This document shows, piece by piece, positions 1 through 6,456 of a stretch of DNA of 6,456 nt. Source of the DNA: CAZBQG01 sp964493945. Its GTDB lineage: Bacteria > Pseudomonadota > Alphaproteobacteria > Rhodospirillales > UBA2165. The position numbers and the translations under genes are program-made. The notes under the pieces were generated by a model. That model did no database searches. It had not been told where the DNA came from and saw only the letters and a list, made by a program, of their open reading frames with translations. The first letter of the stretch is position 1; each line of letters opens with the position of its first letter. The DNA lies in the NCBI GenBank assembly GCA_964493945.1, contig CAZBQG010000245.1, positions 1-6,456 of the forward strand, written 5' to 3'.

Positions 1-93
1 CCCATATAATTCAAAACATTTCCCGATATGCCTGCCGGTGAACAACATCCAGCCGTAGCGGCAATGTTTAAGCGTAAGTTTTCCAAACTGCAT
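1..93 (-). CDS. N-terminus of a probable FkbM-family methyltransferase (partial, runs off left edge)
   Basis: Thirty-one codons are open from an ATG at 93-91 to the window edge with no stop. The peptide starts MQFGKLTLKHCRYGWMLFTG and continues with RHIGKCFELYG. A short basic lead, a Gly-Met-Leu strand, then 'IG..FELYG' is the pattern I associate with the region just before the SAM-binding domain in FkbM-type methyltransferases, which often methylate sugars or other secondary-metabolite hydroxyls. The SAM-binding motifs themselves would lie outside the window. The start is supported by GGAGA at 102-106, eight bases upstream. The gene lies on the same strand as the catabolic operon but is separated from it by about 210 bases, so it is probably a separate unit. 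The reading frame is reasonably sure; the family call rests on 31 residues and is tentative. Confidence 0.55.
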   Translation of the reverse strand, partial: MQFGKLTLKHCRYGWMLFTGRHIGKCFELYG

Positions 94-127
94 GAAGGAA
101 GTCTCCGGTTGCTCCAATGTCCGTGTT

Positions 128-144
128 GGCGGCTGATCGCCGCC
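128..144. repeat. Perfect 6-bp inverted repeat upstream of the FkbM-like gene
   Basis: GGCGGC (128-133) and GCCGCC (139-144) are exact reverse complements around a 5-base loop, TGATC. The centre is about 43 bases upstream of the start codon at 93. A TATAAC hexamer on the minus strand (161-166) could be a -10 box, which would put the hairpin in the 5' leader; no acceptable -35 was found 17 bases further upstream. The repeat could be a leader hairpin or a repressor site. It is not followed by a T-run on either strand, so it is not a typical terminator. The rest of 94-304 shows no gene I can support. Confidence 0.35.
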
Positions 145-304
145 GATAATGGTAAAGAAGGTTATATGATTCGATCTTGCGCCGCCAGGAGTCGAAAAAA
201 CGTTTTCACAGCCCGGATTACGTCCCCTCTCCGGACCGCTGGGCGCCTGCATCTTGAGCGACTGTTTGGCTTTCTGGGACGCAACGAGGCGAAGATTCTG
301 AAGA

Positions 305-2205
305 TCAGGATTTAGGGCGCCAGGCGATTTCATGGGCAATGGTGAATTGCCCCATGATTTTTTGGATCAGGGCACCGGCCTCTTCCCGTGCCCCTTCGCC
401 GGCTGGGGTCACGGTGATCCGGCATAATGATCCCAAGCGGGCGTCATCGTGAATTTCGACTTCGTATTCGCACGAAATATCCTGCAGCGGAGAGAGCAAA
501 TCCACGAAAGTTTTTTGGGCCGCAAATTTCCGCAAATCGGGCTTGAAAATCTTTCCCACGGCGGTGAGCGGCAATTCATCCAGGAGCACGATCTCGCCCG
601 GCACCGCGGCCCGCTCTGATATTTCCCGGGCGGCGAATTCCTGAAGTTCGGCTGCCCCGCATGAGCGGCTCGGTTTGACCTGAACAAAGGCCATGGGCAA
701 TTCCCCCGCATAGGCGTCCGGCTTGCCGACGGCGCCCACCAGAGCAACATCGGCATGCCTCAACAATGCCTCAACAATGCCTCTTCGATGATCAGGGGAT
801 CGATATTGTTGCCGCTTCGGATGATCAGGTCTTTCGCCCGTCCCGTCACCCAAAGATAGCCATCTTCATCAAGCCGCCCCAGATCACCGGTGAGCAGCCA
901 GCCGTCTTCCAAAAACAGCGCGTTGTTGAACCTCTCATCCAGATAGCCGGAGATGACGCCCGGGCCTTTTATGAGGATGTCGCCGATCTCATCGGTGGCG
1001 CAATCAACCGCGTTCTCCCCAACTTGGCCCAGCTTTACAATCCGCACATGGGTATAAGGAAGCCGGATACCGCTGGAGCCGAATTTCGGATCACCATTCC
1101 GGGGCGGCAGGGTGATGGTCGCGGTATTTTCGGTCATGCCGTAATTGGACAGGATTCGGACGCCGATCTCGCGTTCGAAATAGCTGGAAATCCCCACCGG
1201 CAGTCCGGCCGAACCGGTCATGGTATAGGGCCGCAAGCTTGAAATATCGGCGCCTCCCGGCGGCACATTGGCCAGCGCTGACAAGGTGGTGGGCACGCCA
1301 AAAAAATCCGTAATACCGTAGCGCTCGATCAGATACCAATAATTTTCGATGATGTCCTTGTTGCTAAACCCCATGGGGCCGATCACCAGGCTGGTGGCGC
1401 CGTGGGCCAGGCTATTGATGGTGTGATAGATGATGCCGCCGATATGGAACAGGGGGCTGCCCGCAAAGACCATATGATCCGCCTGGGTCGCCAGCAAATT
1501 TGAATAGGCCCACACCTTGTAAGCGATGGCCCGGTGACGGAGCTGGGCGATTTTGGGCGTTCCGGTGGTGCCCCCCGTATGGGCGTGGATCGCAATATCA
1601 TCCGCCCCGGCGTCCAATGGGAAATCCAACCCGGTGCCTCTTTGTTCCTTGAGGAGCAGATCGAAATCCTTATCCGGTTCCGCCGAAGCGCCAGGCAGGG
1701 CGACTTGCAGAATATGCTCCAGGCTGTCCACTTCTTTGGCAATGACGCAGGCTTTTTCCCAGATGTCAAAACTATCGGCGGGCGCCAGGGCGATGAGGAT
1801 TTTTGCCTCTACCGCCTTGAGGATGCCGCTTATTTGAACCGGTTTGAGCATCCAGTTGACCGGGCAGAGAATTCCGGCGGTTGCCGCCCCGATCATGACA
1901 ATGAAATTTTGCGGAACGATGGGCAGAAGGACACCCACGGAATCACCTGGCCCGATGCCCAGATGGCGGAAAAGATTTGCCGCCCGGTGAACATTGCTGA
2001 GGAATTCACCATAGGTCATGGCTACGGGTTCCTCCCGGGGATTTCCCGCCGGCAGATTAAGAAAAGCCGCCTTGTCCGGATCGATCAGCGCCCCGCCGCG
2101 CACCAATTCATAGACCGTCCTGTCCGTTGGCCGCTCGGCAAACGGGGTTTTCTCCAGCGCCTCGATATCGGCCAGGCCCCGAATGGGTGGCAGAGGATCA
2201 TCCAT
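305..2205 (-). pseudogene. Acyl-CoA synthetase (AMP-binding), frameshifted by an 11-bp tandem duplication
   Basis: This gene encodes an ANL-superfamily acyl-CoA synthetase, which activates a carboxylic acid to its CoA thioester through an acyl-adenylate. Numbering from ATG 2205, the first frame shows the P-loop HTGGTTGTPK (209-218), NYGMTE (354-359), the TGDL aspartate (441) and GRAKD (455-459). It then stops at 762-760 after 'EEALLRHC'. The sequel, starting 'ADVALVGAVGKPDAYAGELP', is in another frame and includes the catalytic lysine in LTAVGKIFKP, then about 80 further residues. It ends at TGA 307-305. Removing one 11-bp unit joins the frames as EEALLRHADVALVG and gives about 629 residues, the usual length of the long acyl-CoA synthetases of this type (PRK07529-like). 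The start at 2205 overlaps the end of the upstream crotonase gene by 8 bases (ATGGATGA), suggesting translational coupling. An ATG at 2232 would add nine residues. As it stands the product lacks the C-terminal domain and should not complete thioester formation. Confidence 0.9.
755..783. repeat. 11-bp tandem duplication causing the synthetase frameshift
   Basis: The unit TGCCTCAACAA occurs at 756-766 and again at 767-777, followed by a partial third copy TGCCTC (778-783). Period 11 holds exactly over 755-783. The likely ancestral state has one unit fewer, leaving TGCCTC-AACAA-TGCCTC, a 6-base direct repeat that would favour slipped-strand mispairing. Eleven bases is not a multiple of three, so the extra copy shifts the frame and creates the TGA at 762-760. 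Confidence 0.95.
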
Positions 2206-3027
2206 CACTGTCAACGGGCGGGTAGCGCCCATCGATGCCGCCGAAGGGTTTGTCGCGGGCCTGGATGGCGGCCTTGATGCCCTTCTCCCGGATAAGTTTG
2301 TTGAAACCGGCCAGAGCTTTCCGGTTATGAGCGAGGCTGATGAATTCTCCCGAGCTTTTCATGGTGTGGCTAAAGCCCTGATGATCGAATATCCGGTTGA
2401 CCGATGTCTTGGAAAGCATGAGGAGTTCGCTATCGATATTGGCCATACGCCGGGCGATCTTGTTGGTCACTTCGCCCAGCTCGGCGCCCGGAATGACATA
2501 ATTGGCCATGCCGGAATCCATCATATGGCGATCTCCTCGCCCGGCGCCATGGAGCGGGCCAGCGGATAGCCGATGCGCGCATCTTCCGAGGGAATCAACA
2601 GATCACAGGCCAGCGCGATGCCCGTGCCGCCGCCCAGGCAGTAGCTGTGCACCTGGGCGATCACCGGTTTCCAGTTGTTCCAGATTTCCAGGGGCACATC
2701 GATATGGCCCTGCACCTGGGCCCGGCTGTCCCAGACGCTGAGGCCCATAGTGTCGCCTTCATTATTTTTGACGATATCGGACCAGCCCCGATCATCGCGG
2801 TGTTTGGGCGCTTCGCCCATATCGGCCACATTATGCCCGGAACAAAAACAAGCCCCCGCGCCCTTCAGGATGATGACATGGACGCTGTTATCCAGCTCCG
2901 CCTTCTTCAGGGCATGGCTCAACTCTCCCAACATGGACCAGTTCAGGGCGTTTTTGATTTCGGGCCTGTTGAGGGTGATGTGGGCGATGCGGTCATCCAC
3001 TTCATAGAGGATATTTTCATAAGTCAT
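2198..3027 (-). pseudogene. Crotonase (enoyl-CoA hydratase/isomerase family), internal deletion and frameshift
   Basis: Crotonase-fold proteins bind acyl-CoA and stabilise an enolate in an oxyanion hole. The first frame has the N-terminal strand 'ITLNRPEIKNALN', the oxyanion-hole loop FCSGHNVADM and the second loop CLGGGTGIALACD, then ARIGYPLARSMAPGEEIAI and a TGA at 2523-2521. The C-terminal part resumes in another frame as 'DSGMANYVIPGAEL' and runs to TGA 2200-2198. Aligned by eye with rat mitochondrial ECHS1, about 25-28 residues are missing between MAPG and SGMANYV; the frame change requires a net loss of 1 modulo 3 bases. The two glutamates of hydratases are replaced (Gly after GGGT, and Leu in IGYPL), so even the ancestor was probably not a standard hydratase. 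ATG 3027 is chosen because AGGA (3035-3038) lies seven bases away; ATG 3030 would be only four away. It follows the MaoC-like gene by about 27 bases. Confidence 0.85.
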
Positions 3028-3054
3028 CATGGGTTCCTTTGCCGTGCTCGTCTC

Positions 3055-3912
3055 TCATTCAAAGAGGGCCGAAGCCTCCATGGCCACATTGCCTTCTGGG
3101 GTCAGGGCCCACAACTCGCAGCCCTTGCCCTGTTCGGTGATATTGCCCAGTGGCCGAATATCCTGGTTGGCGAAAAGCGGCGCCTTGGCGCGCATGCGAA
3201 ACCCGGTCATGGTTCCGCTGGTCCAATTGTCCCGGGCCAGTTCCAAAAGCCAGGTGGCCGTCAGGGGTCCATGGACCACCAACCCTTCATGGCCTTCCAC
3301 GCCCACCGTATAGGGGTAATCGTAATGAATGCGGTGGGGGTTGAAGATGCAGGCCGAAAATCTGAACAGCATGGTTTCGTCTATATTGATCACCCGCTCC
3401 CAATCCGCACTTTCCGGGCCGGGCAAGGGCGGCGGCGGCGGGCGCGTGCCGTCTTTGTCTTCTTCGAGGAAAACCAGATCCCAATCATCTTCCGTACACA
3501 ACCCGTTGGGGCCGGTTATGGTGTGCGCATAGGTGGCGAATACCAGTTTTCCAGCCCTCCCTTCCTTGGCCGTCATGGAGACAAGTTTGCGTTCCTGGGT
3601 GAGGGAATCGCCGATGCGGATGGGCTGATGATAAGTGGTCGAACTGCCGGCGAACATGCGCAGCGGCAAGGGATCGGGTGGCCCGTTTTCTATTTCCGGG
3701 ACCATGCCGTCACGGCCCAGATCACGGGTCAGGGCGCGGCTGGGAAAGAACAGATGATGCCATCCGGGCGGCACCGGATCGCCCATTTCCAGACGTGGAT
3801 CGGTGCGGTTTATGGTCACCGTCAAGCGGTCGACCTGTGAGGCGGTAGCGACATCCTCCATGACCATGGAGCGGCTGATATATTGGTCAAAATTGTCGAT
3901 GTTTTCAGTCAT
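3055..3912 (-). CDS. MaoC-like dehydratase/hydratase, mesaconyl-C4-CoA hydratase-like (285 aa)
   Basis: This is a double hot-dog protein of the FAS1-like/MaoC N-terminal dehydratase type. Its closest recognisable relatives are the mesaconyl-C4-CoA or 3-methylfumaryl-CoA hydratases, which add water across an enoyl-CoA double bond. The N-terminal hot-dog covers about residues 20-150, including 'RMFAGSSTTYHQPIRIGDSL' (85-104). A proline-rich linker (PPPPPLPGP, 158-166) follows. The second hot-dog carries the signature RFSACIFNPHRIHYDYPY (184-201), with N191, H193 and H196, and then GLVVHGPL (210-217). Length and both domains are complete. The ATG at 3912 is preferred over the in-frame ATG at 3972, because a predicted promoter (3944-3972) lies between them; its GGGGA is rather close to the start. 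It is the first gene of the operon. Family assignment is firm, the substrate is not. Confidence 0.85.
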   Translation of the reverse strand: MTENIDNFDQYISRSMVMEDVATASQVDRLTVTINRTDPRLEMGDPVPPGWHHLFFPSRALTRDLGRDGMVPEIENGPPDPLPLRMFAGSSTTYHQPIRIGDSLTQERKLVSMTAKEGRAGKLVFATYAHTITGPNGLCTEDDWDLVFLEEDKDGTRPPPPPLPGPESADWERVINIDETMLFRFSACIFNPHRIHYDYPYTVGVEGHEGLVVHGPLTATWLLELARDNWTSGTMTGFRMRAKAPLFANQDIRPLGNITEQGKGCELWALTPEGNVAMEASALFE

Positions 3913-3943
3913 ATTCCCCGGTTTCGCTCGCGCCAGACCGTGA

Positions 3944-3972
3944 CTAATACCAAGGTTCCATAGCAATACCAA
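3944..3972 (-). promoter_or_regulatory. Candidate sigma-70-like promoter of the MaoC/crotonase/synthetase operon
   Basis: On the minus strand TTGGTA (3972-3967) and TATTAG (3949-3944) are separated by exactly 17 bases; each matches its consensus at four of six positions. Transcription would start near 3937, giving a leader of about 25 bases before ATG 3912. Both boxes lie inside two copies of CTTGGTATT (plus-strand 3946-3954 and 3965-3973), spaced 19 bases apart, so the repeat could also be a regulator site. Not tested. Confidence 0.35.
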
Positions 3973-4032
3973 GTACCGTCAATCGGGCTGCAAGGGCTCA
4001 GGCCTCATATCGTCTAAAGATATCAAGGTTTT

Positions 4033-5001
4033 CTAGATCTTCAGCAACCGTTTGGCATTGCCGCTGAGAATCTTCGCCCGGTCTTCGGGGCCAAGCGGAA
4101 TCTGTTCCATCCAATCCGTGCCGAGCCCGTTCTCAACATAAGGCCAATCCACCGAAAACAGAATGCGGTCCACACCCATTTCCATCACCGAACAAAGCAG
4201 GGTCGGATCGGAGAAATTGCCGCTGGTGGTAACGTGGAAATGGCTGCAAAAGATTTTCTTGAAGGCCAGCAGCTTGGCGCCGGGCCGTGGACTGGCCAGG
4301 GAATGATTGATCCGCCAGATCAAAAAGGGCAAGCCCTCGCCCATATGACCGAGGATGATCTGCAGGTCGGGATAGGCCTCGAAGATGCCGCTCAGCACCA
4401 GCCACAGCCCGGCTGTCGCCGTCTCAATGATGAAGCCCCAGCCGGGCCCCATGATCACCGGAAATTCTTCCGCGTAATCGGCAAGATAGGCCTCGACCAT
4501 GGCCGGATGGGGAGCGCAGGGATGGATATAGATGGGTACCTTGAGGGCGGCGGCACGCTCGAAGATGGGCCAGAATTCCTCCCGGTCATGAAAGCGCCTA
4601 TCTGTAAGCGCCGGCATCATGGCGCCCTTGAAGCCCATCTTGCCGACGGTGCGCTCCAGCTCGTCGGCCGCCGCCTTCGGATGATGGGCGGGCAGGAGGG
4701 CCAGGGCCTCGAAACGGTCGGGCCGTTCGTCTCTGATAATTTTCAGCCGGTCATTGATGCGCACCGCCAGATCGGCCGCATTGTCTTCGGTTAAGACCTG
4801 CGCCCCCGCGGGGCCGTGGGACAAAACCTGAATATCGATCCCCGCAGCGTCCAGGTCGGCCAGGCGCGCCTCGCCCAGATCCAACTGGCTCTCGCGCTGG
4901 CGTGGGCTTCCGCCGCCCTTGCCGCCGGTCAATTCGGCCACTTCGGAATCCGTGTTGTGTTCTTCAAGGGCGATGATCTGGGTGCCATTGGCCGATGTCA
5001 T
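4033..5001 (-). CDS. Amidohydrolase-family metal enzyme, gamma-resorcylate decarboxylase/ACMSD-like (322 aa)
   Basis: This belongs to the amidohydrolase-2 family (PF04909 type), TIM-barrel metalloenzymes that mostly decarboxylate, or sometimes hydrolyse, aromatic or ring-cleavage acids. The expected metal and catalytic residues are all present: E13 and H15 in IIALEEH, H160 in IYIHPCAPHP, H219 in ILGHMGEGLP and D285 in ILFSVDWPY. Their order and context match the E-x-H, H, H, D set of gamma-resorcylate decarboxylase. Length is normal and the frame is clean to TAG 4035-4033. ATG 5001 is chosen because AGGGAGGG (5008-5015) lies six bases upstream; the longer start at 5034 would sit in the predicted -10 box. 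About 120 bases separate it from the MaoC-like gene, and divergent to it is the plus-strand synthetase. It could be a decarboxylase or a C-C/ester hydrolase; the sequence does not say which substrate. Confidence 0.88.
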   Translation of the reverse strand: MTSANGTQIIALEEHNTDSEVAELTGGKGGGSPRQRESQLDLGEARLADLDAAGIDIQVLSHGPAGAQVLTEDNAADLAVRINDRLKIIRDERPDRFEALALLPAHHPKAAADELERTVGKMGFKGAMMPALTDRRFHDREEFWPIFERAAALKVPIYIHPCAPHPAMVEAYLADYAEEFPVIMGPGWGFIIETATAGLWLVLSGIFEAYPDLQIILGHMGEGLPFLIWRINHSLASPRPGAKLLAFKKIFCSHFHVTTSGNFSDPTLLCSVMEMGVDRILFSVDWPYVENGLGTDWMEQIPLGPEDRAKILSGNAKRLLKI

Positions 5002-5029
5002 GATGTTCCCTCCCTGGTTCGGTTTCCCG

Positions 5030-5058
5030 ATCATAGCCCCGCCGGAAGGCCTTTTGAA
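5030..5058 (-). promoter_or_regulatory. Candidate sigma-70-like promoter of the amidohydrolase gene
   Basis: On the minus strand TTCAAA (5058-5053) and TATGAT (5035-5030) are 17 bases apart, matching the -35 and -10 consensus at four and five of six positions. Transcription would start near 5023, about 22 bases before ATG 5001, leaving room for the strong ribosome binding site at 5008-5015. No equally good promoter was found on the plus strand for the divergent synthetase: TTGACT (5063-5068) and TACACT (5092-5097) are too far apart (23 bases), so that gene may need an activator. Confidence 0.45.
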
Positions 5059-5120
5059 ATAATTGACTCATGGGGCGCGGCATTTGGGGGTTACACTGCA
5101 AGCACCATCCACTGGGAGTG

Positions 5121-5128
5121 GGAGGAGG
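5121..5128 (+). promoter_or_regulatory. Ribosome binding site that fixes the start of the plus-strand synthetase
   Basis: GGAGGAGG lies seven bases before ATG 5136. It rules against the longer in-frame start at 5070, whose extra 22 residues (rich in glycine and histidine) look like translated leader. Confidence 0.75.
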
Positions 5129-5135
5129 GGGCTGG

Positions 5136-6431
5136 ATGCTGATTGGGGATATCGTCGCTGGCAACGCGCGCCGCATAGCTGGGCGGGAAGCGCTGATTTT
5201 CGGCGATGAACATTTCACCTGGGCCCAGCTCAACGACCGGGTCAACCGGTTGGCAAACGGGCTCGAATCCCTTGGCCTGGAGCCGGGCGCGCGGGTTGCC
5301 TCTGTGATCAATAACAGCCATCAGTTCGTCGAGCTTTTTTTCGCCCTGGCCAAGATCGGCGCCGTTTCCGTGCCCCTGGTGCCGGGATCGGTGGGCCGTG
5401 AAATCGCCTTCGCCGCCAATGATGTGGGGGCCCAGATGCTGATCGCCGGGCCTGAATATGTGGCAGAGGCCGAGGCCGTCCGGGGCGATCTGAAGACCGT
5501 GCAATTCATCGCGGGCCTTGGCGAGGATCACCCCTTCGCCGAAAGCCTGGAGGCGATCAGGGAGGCCGGCCAGCCCACCGAGCCGGATCATTTGCCCGAT
5601 GCGGATGATATCTACGCCATCAAATATACCAGCGGCACGACAGGTTTTCCCAAGGGCTGCATGCACACCCACCGCCAGCATCTGTCCAATGTGGTCAATA
5701 TTCTGGCCCATGTGCCCCATCTGGATGATGACCGAGCAACGGTCAGCTCGCCCTTGTCGGCCGATTTCGGCATATCCATGCTGGTCATCTATGCCTGCCG
5801 GGGAATTCCCACTTATTTGCTGCCCAAATTCGACGTGGTCCAACTGCTGAGCTGCATTGAGCGCGAACGTATCACCCTTGCTTATGCCATCGGCGCCACC
5901 TTCGATCCCTTCGCCAATTATCCCCAACTGGGTGAGTTTGATCTTTCCAGCCTGCGCCGCTTCACCGGATCAAGTGCGGCCAACCATTCCCGGGAGGGCA
6001 TGCGCCGCCTGCGCGCGCAGGCCGGATTTACCGCCGGGTTTTTCAATGCCTATGGGTCATCGGAGACCGGCGGCTATATCACCTTCCATCAGGCGGACGA
6101 GCTGGAGCGGGAAATGAACGACGATGCCCTGGCCCACCGCCTGGAATCCCTGGGCCGGGAGGCCCAGTTCAGCTTTATCGATTGCCTAGATGATGATTTG
6201 AACCCGGTCGGCGTGGGCGAGGTTGGCGAGATGGTGGTGCGCAGCCCGTCAACCTTTTCCGGCTATTGGAACCTGGAGGAGGAAACCGCCCAGGTGCTGC
6301 GGGACGGGCGCCTGTTCACCGGCGATCTTATTTCCAAAGACGAGGACGGCTATATTTATTTCCAGGGCCGCAAGCGCGACATAATCAAGTCGGGGGGGCT
6401 TATACCAATCTTCAAAAAGAATCATCGATGA
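5136..6431 (+). pseudogene. Acyl-CoA synthetase (AMP-binding), truncated: C-terminal domain lost
   Basis: This is an ANL-superfamily ligase for a fatty, aromatic or other carboxylic acid. Numbering from ATG 5136, it has the P-loop TSGTTGFPKG (165-174), the adenylate motif AYGSSE (305-310), TGDL (395-398) and the hinge GRKRDIIKSGG (411-421). In intact relatives this continues as a 'NIYP..VE' segment and about 90-100 residues carrying the catalytic lysine. Here the sequence after GG (about 6399) becomes LIPIFKKNHR and stops at TGA 6429-6431. No other frame in the remaining 58 bases gives synthetase-like residues. The product of about 431 residues might retain the adenylation core but lacks the domain needed for the thioester step. 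It is divergent from the amidohydrolase gene, sharing a 134-base intergenic region. The cause could be insertion of an element or a deletion whose far end is outside the window. Confidence 0.82.
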
Positions 6432-6456
6432 GCCCATTCCCTGTGCCCGATTGACA
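6397..6456. other. Junction of the truncated synthetase with unrelated sequence (possible mobile element end)
   Basis: The synthetase homology breaks at about 6397-6400 within GGGGGGCTTATACCAATC. The following bases are AT-richer (CTTCAAAAAGAATCATC) and carry no recognisable gene before the window ends. The motif CTTATACCAATCTTC resembles CTAATACCAAGGTTC at 3944-3958 in the operon promoter (about 11 of 15 positions). That makes a dispersed repeat or insertion-sequence end plausible, but no inverted repeat, transposase or target duplication can be seen. Confidence 0.35.

Noticed and set aside
28..315. A 95-codon plus-strand open frame at the left end
   Set aside because: No recognisable motif and no good ribosome binding site; it is opposite the FkbM-like start and its intergenic region.
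305..853. Treating the C-terminal synthetase frame as a separate gene
   Set aside because: Its first 25 or so residues are a frame-shadow of the upstream part, there is no ribosome binding site, and the 11-bp duplication explains the split exactly.
2647..3840. A 397-codon open frame on the plus strand opposite the crotonase and MaoC-like genes
   Set aside because: It runs across the two opposite genes and their gap, has no family pattern or ribosome binding site, and its residue make-up is that of a GC-rich antisense shadow. The minus-strand frames show clear conserved motifs.
4003..4028. Possible transcription terminator after the amidohydrolase gene
   Set aside because: Only a five-base AT-rich stem (ATATC 4007-4011 with GATAT 4019-4023) and no following T-run on the minus strand.
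5063..5097. TTGACT and TACACT as a plus-strand promoter for the second synthetase
   Set aside because: The hexamers resemble the consensus but are 23 bases apart, too far for a normal sigma-70 promoter.
5091..5927. A 278-codon open frame on the minus strand opposite the second synthetase
   Set aside because: Its composition is that of an antisense frame, and the plus strand carries unmistakable adenylate-forming enzyme motifs with a strong ribosome binding site.

Overview
The window looks like a piece of an alphaproteobacterial chromosome, possibly Rhodospirillales-like. This rests on moderately high GC, compact overlapping genes and a CoA-dependent catabolic gene set; it is an inference and no marker gene confirms it. 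There are no RNA genes, CRISPR array or complete insertion sequence.

Layout. Positions 1-93 (minus strand) hold the first 31 codons of a gene that leaves the window on the left and resembles the N-terminus of an FkbM-type methyltransferase. Positions 94-304 are non-coding and carry one clean inverted repeat. From 3912 down to 305 (minus strand) lies a three-gene operon: a MaoC-like (mesaconyl-C4-CoA hydratase-like) double hot-dog protein, a crotonase/enoyl-CoA hydratase-family gene, and a long acyl-CoA synthetase. Upstream on the same strand (5001-4033) is a gene for a metal-dependent amidohydrolase of the gamma-resorcylate decarboxylase/ACMSD type, with its own predicted promoter. Divergent from it, on the plus strand (5136-6431), is a second acyl-CoA synthetase of a different subtype.

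The genes together suggest a catabolic pathway that activates a carboxylic acid as a CoA thioester and processes it by hydration or crotonase chemistry, with a decarboxylation or hydrolysis step from the amidohydrolase. The substrate cannot be read from the sequence.

The main observation is that three of the five catabolic genes are broken, each in a different way. The operon synthetase is frameshifted by an 11-bp tandem duplication (755-783); removing one copy restores a reading frame of about 629 codons. The crotonase gene lacks roughly 25-28 codons and is frameshifted at 2521-2524. The plus-strand synthetase loses its whole C-terminal domain at about 6396, where the sequence stops looking like a synthetase and enters a motif (CTTATACCAATC) that resembles one in the operon promoter. 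The amidohydrolase and the MaoC-like protein look intact. The cluster therefore reads as a CoA-linked catabolic island in early decay, unless sequencing or assembly error accounts for some lesions. I see no convincing new defence or mobile system here.
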